NCBI RefSeq assembly: GCF_905475465.1
Contig: NC_062244.1
Span: 5,964,501-6,028,500, forward strand
Origin: Pieris napi
Lineage: Eukaryota > Arthropoda > Insecta > Lepidoptera > Pieridae
Length of the DNA: 64,000 nt
Direction: 5' to 3'
The position numbers and the translations under genes are program-made. Under the pieces are notes generated by a model that worked only from the letters and a program-made list of their open reading frames with translations, did not search any database and had not been told where the DNA came from. Shown here piece after piece: positions 34,001-44,844 of this stretch. Within the stretch, counting starts at the first letter, position 1. Each line of letters starts with the position of its first letter.

Positions 34001-36551
34001 TTTGAGAATGTGTTTTAATTGCTTTCTGTGTAATTTAAAATGCACTATTCTTTTCCAAGAATGAATCTTCATAAAATTATTATCAGTCAGCAATTTAAAT
34101 ATGTATATTGTATATCCATCATATATTTTATTAAATATAATAGTTATTATGTGGTTATTTATCTATTACTTACTTGACAATTTGGCTAGGCATTGAAACC
34201 CTGGCTGATTCAACATTCCGTACTTGACCACTTCTTACACTGAAAGCACAAATAAATCTTAGAGAAATCTGGTATTGTCAGATATCTTTAAATCTCCTTA
34301 TAGTCCAATTTTGATACTCAACTTTGCTTTTTATATATAATGTAGTTTTAATGATATAGAAAAAAAAAACTATTTCAATAATTTTAATATATATAAATTA
34401 CGTGTTTGTCCGCTATGGACTCTTAAACTACTTAACCGATTTCAATCAAATTTGAACACCGTGTGCAGTTTGATCTAACTTAAAAGATAGGATAGCTTAC
34501 ATCTCAATTTATATCTACAATATTTTATTGCAAAATATTTGTTTATTATTCAATAGTCACAATTCTAACAGATGGTGCTGTGTTGAATGTTTCACATGAG
34601 CTACAATTTAATGGCATTACCACCAAAAAAAGCATGGTGGTCCCCATGACTGTTGTTCTCCTACCGTTACCCTTGAATACTTTACTACCATGTAATATAA
34701 CAAAAACCTTAGCCACAGCAACGGTTGGCAGGTCTGCTAGTAATAGTTATATTTTAAAACTCACCACCACTCTATAGCATGCTCTAGACTCTTGAAATGT
34801 GTTGGTCTGCCACGGAGGAAACTTTGCATACTGGCCAGAGCATCCATAGCTGTACCTATAAAGACAATATACTTAAAATATTTGAGCATTGGCTAAAGAT
34901 ATAATCCTATATGTTAAGCTTTAGACAAACATTTTACCATAGCTTTGAATTATAAAACTGCTCTATATACAATGGTTCAAACTTTATTTCACTTCTTTTT
35001 TGGAATCACAAAAAATCTTTTTTAGCATAAAAAACTACTTTTATTGCCAAGTGTGTAGTTAGCCCTTAGTTGACGAATCCTTCAAGAGAAGAAATACTTA
35101 CTATTATGTTACAGTGTTATTAGATCATTTATTTAGGGTTGGTTGTATGATGTATTTTCAATAATCATATTTCAAGTACTTTAAGTATCAAGATATGATA
35201 TGAAAACCTAGAACTGATAACTGATTTTTTTATGTCTTGAAAATAATAAATAACTATAGGTAAATGAATAAGAAAAAGGTGTACAATTTTCAAACTTACC
35301 CTCAACAACATCTATAACAGCTACCCCATATATATAGGGCTCTATGCCAGGTAAATGTGCCGCTCTCACAGCAATAGCACCGCCCATTGAATGTCCGAGT
35401 AGGATCAAAGGTGGTAACTCATCATCACCATATAACTTATGTATCACTTGTTCTACATCTCTAACATACCAGTAATAATTTAAATTTACTTAAAAAAATT
35501 AAACATAATGTATATTATGCTATATCTAACCTCCAACTACATTTACAATTGCAGAAATCGTATAAATCAAATAAACTACAAATATTAAATTAAAAAAAAG
35601 TTTTTTTTTTGTTTTTAAGCTAACTAAAAATTATGAGAGATTGTTTAATTATTGTTTTTAATGTTAATTGAGTCTTTATTGCTTTGTCCTAAGGAGTCGT
35701 TTACAATATTCCATTAATTATGGTAACCAGTTACATGGGTAGGCAAAAAAATATGTTTAAATAGCAACTTTATAGAGCATTTATTATGTTCACTTTTTAC
35801 TACTTACTTAATTAATGTTTCAATGCTTAAATCGTTAGGGTTTTTAGCTTGTGTCTCTCCATGACCACGAATATCCAGTGACACAACTTGACAATGAATC
35901 ATGTTTGTAATTTCCTCCTAAAATTAGTAACGTTGAAGAAATAAAATAAACCGTTGAATTGATAACCTCCACCACAGATCTGTCCTAGTTAACTATTTTT
36001 GAATATGAATAAGTGATTTTGAATGAGACCGGTATAACCTCAGGCACACCACAAGAAAACACAAAATAAGTCTTCAAGACAGTGTTATTTAATAAAAAAC
36101 ACAGAAGAAATTAGTCACAAATTCTTAAAACAATCTTATGTAAAAGTAAATGTTATACCTACTGTGAAAAGAGCCCAACTGAGTCCTGAATATCCTCCAC
36201 CATGTAATGTTATTATTCTCGGCCTTTGTGGGTGATCAGGTTCAGGTGATAAATAAACTCTGAATGATCCACTCTCTGTTTCCAGATCAACAGATTTTTC
36301 AAAGTATTGATTCCATGACACTGGAGCATAATTTCGCTTTCGCCCGCCACTATATGGAGCAAGCCTAAAATATGAGCAGAATTTGTGTCTTAGTGAAAAC
36401 TAAGTTCCACTAGTAAATTAAATAATTGTAGTATTTTAAATAATCATATAGTATAAAGGACAATATTATAACTTTACTTTGTTTCTCCTGATGTTCGTGG
36501 CATTTTTGGTGGGAGATTACTTTTCATGATATTCTTTTGAAGTGCAGACAT
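31050..36551 (-). CDS. PPME1: Protein phosphatase methylesterase 1 (PP2A demethylase)
   Basis: This alpha/beta-hydrolase removes the methyl ester from the C-terminal leucine of the PP2A catalytic subunit. Ten exons, listed 5' to 3' on the minus strand, are 36551-36478, 36364-36163, 35917-35808, 35460-35300, 34855-34765, 34239-34174, 33751-33581, 32370-32213, 31704-31640 and 31148-31050. All phases join, giving 398 aa (human about 386). The start MSALQKNIMK is the first ATG of the open frame. The catalytic triad is visible: Ser153 in LGHSMGGA, Asp179 in AVIDVVEGTAMDAL, and His357 in RCGHAVHEDSP. LHGGGYSGLSWALF forms the oxyanion-side strand, and WRVDLSKTEQHW and LLLLASVDGLDRELTVGQMQ are family blocks. 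Exon 7 encodes a Glu/Asp/Gly-rich loop between the two halves. A TTTATT (AATAAA on the gene strand) at 30627-30632 is a plausible polyadenylation signal. The gene is head-to-head with the zinc-finger gene. Identification is very secure; exon 7's acceptor (33751) was chosen because it alone keeps the frame. Confidence 0.96.
31215..31515 (-). mobile_element. LINE 3' tail, antisense copy
   Basis: It matches the 21828-22146 fragment over about 300 bp (CCAGTTCTCAAATCAAGGGC, ACACAACGTTTGTAAGGAGC, TTGTCCTCTATCAGCAG). Both copies show a similar 70-codon minus frame (MRAPISP...LLLIEDKSLFLIY). It lies in the last PPME1 intron. Confidence 0.65.
32404..32842 (+). mobile_element. SINE fragment carrying a nested GGGAGCG element
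   Basis: SINE pieces 32404-32481 (TATGTGCGCATTAAAAGG ... GTCGACGGCGTGTGTCAGG) and 32779-32842 (GCTGATAAACTATTTGCC onward) are continuous in the intact SINE at 39.2 kb. They are separated by the element at 32482-32778. Confidence 0.7.
32482..32778. mobile_element. GGGAGCG-family DNA element, full copy 2
   Basis: The inverted termini GGGAGCGTTCAAGTATTACG and GTAATACTTGGACGCTCCC are flanked by AAA at 32479-32481 and 32779-32781. The body matches 28311-28583 closely. Length 297 bp. Confidence 0.85.
34384..34741 (-). mobile_element. CTAGCAGACC..-type repeat in PPME1 intron
   Basis: Read on the minus strand, it starts ACTAGCAGACCTGCCAACCG and ends in an AT tail after GAAATCGGTTAAGTAGTTTA. It matches 56337-56718, which is in the plus orientation. 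It ends about 24 bp from exon 5 of PPME1. Confidence 0.7.
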
Positions 36552-37270
36552 TTTAAGTTATTTTGATTAAAAGAATTTACGACCCGGTTTCGCTTTTTAA
36601 TAAACTTTATTAATGTGTTTACAATTTACTGTAAAAGTACATATTTTTCCGATGAATATTTATAGTATTTTTTTATGGATAGTGGATACAAGTATAATCG
36701 CACAGCTACAATCGGAATTCGGATAATGGATTAGTACCACAGATTCCGTATTTGTACTTTGTAGTATACTAGTTAAGTACCAACTTTTCTACATTTGTTG
36801 ACTGCTGCGTGTCGGCATTGAGAATTGTCAATTTGAATTTATAGAAATCCAAAAAATAGCAAAATCAACATTTAAATATATTTAAATTATATTATATTAT
36901 AAGACATTAAAATAAAACGGGGATGAGTGGTAAACTATCGGTATATTATTTACTATTTAGATAAACAACAAACTTAAGTAATAAGTTCCAGATGATATTT
37001 GAAGATAGAAGACTATTAGATTCGGCCCGTTCGGATTTGTCATATCCAAGATCGGATTGCGTCACGTCACTGTCATTAAATTACTACAGTATATTGTAAT
37101 TTGATCATTGATCTATTCGTATTGTATTTTGTAAATAATAAATACTAAATAGTAATTGGCACATTTGCCGATAAGCTTTACTTGTGATTGTAGCAAACCT
37201 AATATAACTGGGATTACAAATACTGAATAAAATCGGAAACATTGTAAGACAACTGTTAAACACAAACAAT
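36552..37270. promoter_or_regulatory. Head-to-head promoter region, PPME1 / ZAD zinc finger
   Basis: The 719 bp between the two divergent start codons must hold the 5' UTRs and core promoters of both genes. The sequence is AT-rich without a clear TATA box at a fixed distance, and no repeat is recognised in it. The shared use is inferred from gene orientation only. Confidence 0.6.
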
Positions 37271-40200
37271 ATGAAAATTAATGTGACAGATTTTAAGGAC
37301 AGTTGCAGAGCTTGCCTCCAACAAAACAAAATATTTTACAATATTTTTACTTGTTATTATGTTAAACGCAATATTTCATGTGTCGAAATGCTAACCAACT
37401 ATACCAAAATTAAGGTAAATCATATCTTAATAAGAATCATCGTTTCTTTGTTTTAAGATTGATCACAGTTAATATTTACAGCCTATTAAACAGGATGGTT
37501 TACCACAACTTATTTGCAAGGATTGCTTCAGGCAGTTAAAACGAACATATGACTTTTGTATACAGTGTGAAAGCAGTGAGATAAGGTTAACTAATCTTTT
37601 GTTGAACCTAAAAAGTCCTGATAACAATAAAACTATTAATGAAGTGGATAAAGTCAGTTTGTGTAATGTTAAAGAAGAAAATAATATCAAGCTCGAACCT
37701 AGTGAAGATAAAATTAATCTAATATCAGAAGCAGTTGAATTAAAATTAGGTGGGTAAATATAGATTTAGTCATTGATTTCATAGTATTAAGTTACATGTA
37801 TATATTATAAAAGTATGTATATAATAATGTTCTTGGTTATATAGAACATTTAGAAAAGTATTATTTACAAAAAAAAGTAAAGAATGTGCATTGATTGAAT
37901 TATTGTTTTCTGCTACCAAAATTTTTCTTACTTTTTCTTTCTCTTTAGTATCTAATAAAATCTATCTAAGGACATCTAAATTATTTTAATATTTTCAGAA
38001 CCCATTCGTGAGATTAATGATGAGAATGAAAACTGGAATGCTGATGATGATAATTTACTTATTGAATTTAAACAAATTGGTATGTTTTTTAATTTCTTTA
38101 AATGCTTAGGTTAAACGAAATAACAATAAATTTATTGTTTAAAAATGTGTACTAGCTGACAATAATAATTTAAAGTAATTTAAAGTAACTCAAAATTTTT
38201 CTTACCAACTGAAAGTTTATTTTCAGATCCAAAGGACGAGACTATTAAGAAGAAAAAAGGGAAGAAGAAAAAATGTAATTATGTTCAAAGTTATTCTTAA
38301 CAAGAGACATGATTTATGAGAGTTAGGTATAGAAATTTAGGTTTGTGTCATGTGATGGCAGCTTATAGGTGTTATAAAATGTTACTAAGGGTTATTAAGG
38401 CGTAGGGAAGTGAAGACCCCATCGCCCTCTGGAGGAATAATTGAGCAACATGTATTTCTCCATCATCACACGTCCCTGGGTGTGCTCACTCAGGCTGGCA
38501 CAAGAGGACAAAATACTGCTCAACTTCAGACGCAAAACAAGGAATAAATTCACAACAGCACAATTAAACACAGACTTCACTAACATTACGGGGCTTCACT
38601 CTTATATAAATCCCATCCATTTTCTCAAATTGAAGGCGCTCTCCTCAGTGATTAACACAGCACCATACTTGGGATTATATTATTATTTACATATTATATA
38701 TTCTTACTTTTGAACAAATTCAGCGAAAGACTTGTCACTTGTCGAATTCAATCTCCAATGTATTACTGATTTCAATCTCTCTTCGCAGAGACATTGCGTC
38801 TCTAAACTTATTCTGCAAAAAGTACTGAAGAGTTGTTTGGATTGATCCCTTCTGCCTCGTTTCATCACCGTTCGTGCCGTATTATCTCATAATTTCATCC
38901 GCATCACCTTGATGGCTGGAAATCTTGTACAGTCCGCTTCACAAAACATTTTCTTTTGCGAACTTGTGAACTGTGGAATAAATTCCCGGTGGGAGTCCAT
39001 CCCTGGGAGATTCGACCTCCAACTGTTTCAAAAAAAGAGGATGAAAATGAGGATCAAAGCCCAGCAACACACCCAATAAAATGTCTATGGGCTGCGATGA
39101 CTGGCCATTTTGGGCGTCCCGTAGGCTCATTTGCCTGCCCCTATTAATATTATAAAAAAAATAAACAATATAACATTGAGCAGTGTTGGCTTAGTGGCTT
39201 CAGCGTGCGACTCTCATGCCTGAGGTCGTAGGTTCGATCCCCGGCTGTGCACCAATGGCCTTTCTTTCTATGTGCGCATTTAACATTTGCTGGAACAATG
39301 AAGGAAAACATCGTGAGGAAACCGACATGTCTTAGACCCCAGTCGACGGCATGTGTCAGCCACTGGAGGCTGATCACTTACTTGTCTATTAGATTTAAAA
39401 AATGATCATGAAACAGATTCAGAAATCTGAGGCCTAAAGAGGTTGTAGCGCCACTGATTTATTTTAAACAATATAACATAATAATATTTGTATCTAACTA
39501 AAACCTATATTCTTTTCAGTTCCTTATTTGGACGACGAAGAATTGGCTAAACCAACTAGTAAGTTACCACACCAATGTGATGTCTGTGGTAAAATATTAA
39601 GTTCTAAAAGTAACCTCAACTCTCACAAAATAATACATACAGATCAAAGGCCTTTTAAATGTAAAGAGTGTCCGGCATCATTTAAGTAAGTATTTGTTAT
39701 ATTTTTTAAATAAATATTGAAGTAGGATAAAAAGTACAATAAACTTTGGTTAAGCACATCTTGTAAGATTATAAAATACATAAATTGATAATTAAAACTT
39801 TTAATGAACAGGAATGAATTACATACTTATTTTTTGCATGTTCTTGTTCTTTGATGTGTTTTTGGACTGTCTAGGTCTTAAACGAAATTTGTAAGCAACT
39901 TTGTTATGTATATTATAATGTTGTCTTGTTGACTCAGTAGTTAACAGGGGTATAACCCACAGGTCTGGGGTAAGATTTTCGGCGAAACACTTATTATTTT
40001 GGTTTGCTCTGCATGAAAGCCTACAAGCTTTAAAGGTGATCTCTCCTATGTCAAATTCCTTGGTCCTTTGAGTTTTTATATCATTTTAAAGATACTCAGA
40101 AATGTGATCTTTATCCCAAATCCTTACCGTGTTAATAATATAATACATAAACAAATATGAATTTTATAACCTCTTTCAGAGGCCACAGCGGTTTATTTCA

Positions 40201-43071
40201 GCACAAGAGGCTACACACAGGTGAAACTCCATACCATTGTGAATATTGCCCCAAGCAGTTTAGAAAGAAAACTACACTTATATATCATATACGTACACAT
40301 ACTGGTAAGTACATGTTTCAAGCCACAAAGGAACCAATAAAATAAGTAATCGTAAACGCGGTGATATTATTAAATTTATTTGTGACCTGTATGTAATGGA
40401 TTTGCGTGTCACTTAACGATTTTTTTTTTAAACATACAATGATATTCATTTCACGTCATGTGGAGCGAAGCAGCTCTTTACAAACATCGTGTTAAACATA
40501 ATACTAGGCAATTAAAAGAGTCAAGAGTGTCTTGCCAGTTTTTCTTGTCTGGTCTTTTATTTGCCAGTTCTCAGTCTTTGGTGTGTGCTTGAACATGACA
40601 AAGTGTATTTATGTGATCTTGTATGCGTGTGAGTACCGTGTATTGTATGCCCTTGTTTTGAGAACTGGCAATAAATGCAAATTTATAGTGGATAATGGAT
40701 TACAAATTTTGTACTGCCACCACAGTGATTATCAGATGTCTTCCTGTTTTTAATAATATGTCTTTGCACTGAGATATCATATAACATTACGATTTAGCTT
40801 TACTTATGACTAATAAGTAATTTAAGTCTAACCTAATTTACTTAAAAGGATATTTAACATAAATAAAAGTGCGTGCGTACAAAGTATACATGTCAGAAGT
40901 GAAAATTCTTTGGCAAACTAAGTTTAACTCAAATTTTTTCCAACTAACTCACTCACATTAATTCGATCAGATATTTTACTTAGCTTTGTAAAATATTGAA
41001 CATTAATACTTTTAGGTGAAAAGGAATACGATTGCAAAATTTGTCTAAAGAGTTTTGTTCAGAGCGCGCAACTCGCGATTCATATGAAACGGCATAGTGG
41101 GGACAAGACGTACCTATGTCAGGACTGTGGAAAAGGTACTCTTTCATGTAATTTTGTATTTTGCTTTTTTTTACAGTACTGGGGACTTAGTCAAGATGCA
41201 CTTACAGTAGTGTATGTAGAAAGTCGAAAACTAAATTTGTGTATATAAAATAATGGTTTACAGTAGAGCGGCGAGTGTAGCTAAATTCGAATACGGGCTT
41301 GTATTTATTTTTCTGCTTTTTCTATCTCTAAAATTTACAATAAAACATGATACATTATCTAAATAGAAGTTAATGCTTGAACATATAGATTTCTTCGACA
41401 TTACAAAAACTTTTGTGTGAACAGAAATATCTGCTTCGTTCGGATCGAATCACCTGCAGCTTTTCAACATCGGACGTGAAAACACAATAGCTTTGTGTCG
41501 TTCTACAACTGAGCGTTATATAAATCAGTTTTTTCCATGCACCACCACTATTTGGAACTAGTTGCCCACTGAAGTATTTCCGAACGAATTCGACAAAGGG
41601 TCCTTCAGGCGTACCAATACTTAAAAGGGTGGTAACGCACTTGCGAGCCCTCTGGAAATGTGTCTATGGGCGGCGGTATCACTTAAAATCAGGTGAGCCT
41701 CCTGCCCGTTTGCCCCTTGTTATATAAAAAATAAACATGTGAAGATCGTTATGGGGCATATGGAAAATTTATTTATTCGCCGGAAGTGAAACTGGCACCT
41801 CTTGGTTAAATAAATGCCCAAACTGAGCCACAGCGTTGAAAGAAGTAATTTATCTACAATTTTCTATTTCAGCATTTATAATAAAAGCCGACCTGAAAGT
41901 TCACCAACGAATTCATAATGGAGAAAAGCCATACTCATGCCATTTATGTGAGAAAACGTTTGCGACGTCTGGAAATCTGTCTATACACGTTCGGATACAT
42001 AACAGGGAGTTTAGGTAAGGATAGCTTAGGGTCCTTCAAGAAAAAACCGTACCATTCCCTGATGGGACCGCAACACACCCGCTAGGCCTGTTGCAGGTGT
42101 TCATGACGGCGGATATCACTTTATTCAAAGTGACCCTGCTCGTTTGCCTCCAGTTCCATAAAAAGGGGTATTTTTTAAATAAAATTTAACTGTATTATTG
42201 TAACTATATAATATTATTTAATTTACTTTAAAATTTATTGATTTTTTTACCTTTTCACTTCCGTGTGGAAGAAACGCGTGTTACGCTTATAACTTTCCTT
42301 TGCCTTTTATTTAAATTGATTTACCATATAATTCCATCAAGCGAAGTTCATAGTGAAAATATTAATTATTTTAGGTAACATATTGGGAATTAATTAACGA
42401 ATCATCGTTTTAATTGATATAAGTACCATGTAAGGTTCATATGTCAGGTCATACAAGTTGGTTAAGGACCCTAATTACAGCCTAAAAAATTTAAACGCAA
42501 TAAAATTACGACGCATATATTGTCATGAAACCCGTAGCTAATTTGCCGTTATTGATTAATGCTTATTCTTTCAAAGATGCTAATATAAAATAGTAGCCAG
42601 ACTTCTGCTGTTTCTACTTTATACAATCAAAAACTACAAATTCATAGAGAAAAGTCGTCTTCTTTATAGAAATATGTATCATAATTGTAAAATAATACTA
42701 TTTTAATTCACAGATACACTTGCAAATACTGCAGTCGTGGCTTCATAACATGCAGTTCTTACAACGTTCATTTAAAAAGACATCGCGGGCAGAGAGACTA
42801 TTCCTGCGAATGTGGAAAGAAATTTTACACATCTTCAGCACTAAAACAGCATAAAGTTGTTCACACAGGCGAAAAACGTTATCAGTGCAAAATTTGCGAC
42901 CGGAAATTCACACAGACGAGCCACTTGAGTCGTCATTTCCGGAAGGATCATGCGAAACCGGATGATCCGTTGCCGAACTCGGATCAATACAAAATTGTTT
43001 TACCCGCAGAAAACGAGACGAGTGTGTTTAATTTAAAAATGGACGACGGTGATCTTAAATGTGAAGCGTAA
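37271..43071 (+). CDS. ZAD domain C2H2 zinc-finger protein, nine fingers
   Basis: This is a probable nuclear DNA-binding transcription factor of the insect ZAD-ZnF class. Nine exons are 37271-37414, 37482-37749, 37999-38079, 38227-38274, 39520-39685, 40180-40304, 41016-41135, 41873-42014 and 42714-43071. All are in phase, giving 483 aa. The N-terminal ZAD uses CRAC (exon 1) and CKDC (exon 2) as its two zinc ligand pairs, as in known dimerising ZADs. Exons 2-4 are acidic then lysine-rich (KKKKGKKKK). Nine C2H2 fingers follow, with HTGE-type linkers: CDVC, CKEC, CEYC, CKIC, CQDC, CHLC, CKYC, CEC and CKIC. Finger 8 has one residue between its cysteines instead of two. Several introns split fingers. 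An AATAAA lies at 43457-43462. The specific orthologue is not recognisable, since this class expands rapidly in insects, so no symbol is given. The intron between exons 4 and 5 holds LINE debris and an intact SINE. Confidence 0.95.
38395..39160 (+). pseudogene. LINE coding debris in ZAD gene intron 4
   Basis: Broken frames include ELFGLIPSA-like, CRIISHNFIRITLMAGNLVQ and WESIPGRFDLQLFQKK, the same domain as at 13280-13612 but a different LINE. The frame is interrupted repeatedly. Confidence 0.55.
39177..39475 (+). mobile_element. Intact tRNA-derived SINE with 14-bp target duplication
   Basis: A box TGGCTTAGTGGCTTCAGCG, B box GGTTCGATCCCCGGC, then TATGTGCGCATTTAACATTT, GAGGAAACCGACATGTCTTA and a tail ending GTAGCGCCACTGATTTATTT. 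AAACAATATAACAT stands at 39163-39176 and again at 39476-39489. This clean duplication marks LINE-driven retroposition. It is the reference for the other SINE fragments here. Confidence 0.92.
40520..40690 (+). mobile_element. LINE 3' fragment
   Basis: TTGCCAGTTCTCAGTC and TTTTGAGAACTGGCAATAAA resemble the LINE tail seen at 21.9 and 31.3 kb. In ZAD gene intron 6. Weak. Confidence 0.35.
41400..41735 (+). pseudogene. LINE C-terminus and 3' UTR remnant
   Basis: It includes TERYINQFFPCTTTIW and LPTEVFPNEFDKGSF, then the 3' UTR phrase GGTAACGCACTTGCGAGCCC and GTGAGCCTCCTGCCCGTTTG. Same LINE family as 13280-13612. A further 3' UTR scrap lies at 42025-42170. Confidence 0.7.
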
Positions 43072-44844
43072 AATTATGTTTTAATCGGTCGAGATAATAT
43101 CTAGCGTTGATTGAAGGTTTTTGAAAATACTCATTAGAAAACCAAAGAGTAATCACAATATAAAGCGCTTAAGATCTTAAATACTATCGTGGGAAAAGTG
43201 ACTGCGAAAAAATAATCATTGTAATTGCGTCATTGAACGAATAGAAAATTAAGTATGGACAAAAATAAGTTGAATTAAAATGTACCAATATTTATCATGT
43301 TTGATACAATGTGTAATAATGAAATTATATTAAATGTTAGGGCTTATTTATTGTAAATTATCGAAAAAAATATAATATAATTTTGCAAAAATCAAGTGTT
43401 ATTAATTACTATTAAATTATCCTTTGCTACTTTGCATGCATTTCAAGTATGTTTTAAATAAAACAATGTTATAGAAATGGCATCGAACTATGTACCGTTT
43501 TTTCGCAGTCGAACCAACTTACCGATCCAGTGCGCTATTATTATAGCTTTATTAAAAGCTTTCTCTATCAATCAACATCTTGCAATACATTTTTTCAGTT
43601 AGATCAGTTCGCAACTTACAACGGAGTGTAAAAAAAAGAAGAAATACTTTTGAATCATATATTTTACAAAACTGTTGTCAAATTAAATCTTTTATAACTA
43701 AATAATCTTTTCTGTTGAACTTCGAAACTTTGACGTAGTTACAACAATATAACAAATATGGAACATTGAACTAATAAAATAAACTAAGGACATAAAAATA
43801 ATTAAAGCGCAGTGAGCGGAATATATACATTTAGAAGATATATAAAATTATACAGTGGCTAATGTATAAATTGACATAGAATGAAAGATTTCATATATTA
43901 AAAACCTGCCTGTGACAATTTTCTATATTATCATGAATTTTAAGCGACTCTTATTCATAATAAGATAGTTTTAACAAAGGTGTTAAAACTATCTCAAACT
44001 TAGCCAAACTATCTTAGTTGTGGCTAAGGGTATGAAACAATGTTTCTTAGTTATTCACGTCAACTTGTACTAGTACACAAATTAAAATCAGATCAAAAAT
44101 ACAAAAGGTATATACGTATATATGGTTTGCTATACATTTATTATTTACAATGTTAGTTAATTCTGGCTTATAAGTAATATTGTCTAGGAAAATTATTAAG
44201 AAACCTAAAAAATTTGAACTATCAAATTATAGCTAGATAATATTTCAAAATTAATAATTGTACGATAGGAAGCCATGAATTAAGTTGTTGCTTGTTTTAA
44301 TTAAATTAATATCTAAAGTGAGTAACATAAAAATAATATTTACAGAAGAATATAGTTCTTACTAGCAGTGCAAACTTATTCTAATATGATAGGACTGATT
44401 GTATTATTAATAATTAGGACTGATTGTATATTTGATCATAAATTTTTCAACAACAGCATTTTAGTTTGTATTTCATTGTCATGTGATGTGGAAATAGTAA
44501 TTAAATAAAATCTAGATATATTTTTGATCTACCATGATAGCAGACATTGGCGTTGCATAAGAATATGATGTCAACAGATGTAAGTCAAAACTGATTTTAT
44601 GTAAAAACTAAACCATATTGTGAAATTAATACACTATATTATAACTTGATAGCTATAAAGAATCCTAATCAACCTGCAATATTTTGTGGGAACAGCTTTC
44701 CAATTATGTGATTCCGAAGACGCTTAAAATCTAATACAATATGTGGTAATTAAAGAAACGACTCCCTGTCACATTTTGGTTAAAACCTAACTGCATAAAA
44801 ATGAGTCCTATAGTAAATATTATAAATCTTCTTAAATTGTAAAA
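43072..44844. other. Convergent 3' region between ZAD gene and PCGF3
   Basis: It contains both 3' UTRs. AATAAA at 43457-43462 serves the plus-strand gene. The rest is AT-rich without recognised repeats. A short inverted repeat (GATAGTTTTAACA ... TGTTAAAACTATC) lies at about 43964-43995. Confidence 0.5.

Noticed and set aside
39177..39255. True tRNA gene
   Set aside because: A and B boxes are present, but the sequence continues as a SINE with target duplication and does not fold into a standard cloverleaf with acceptor pairing.
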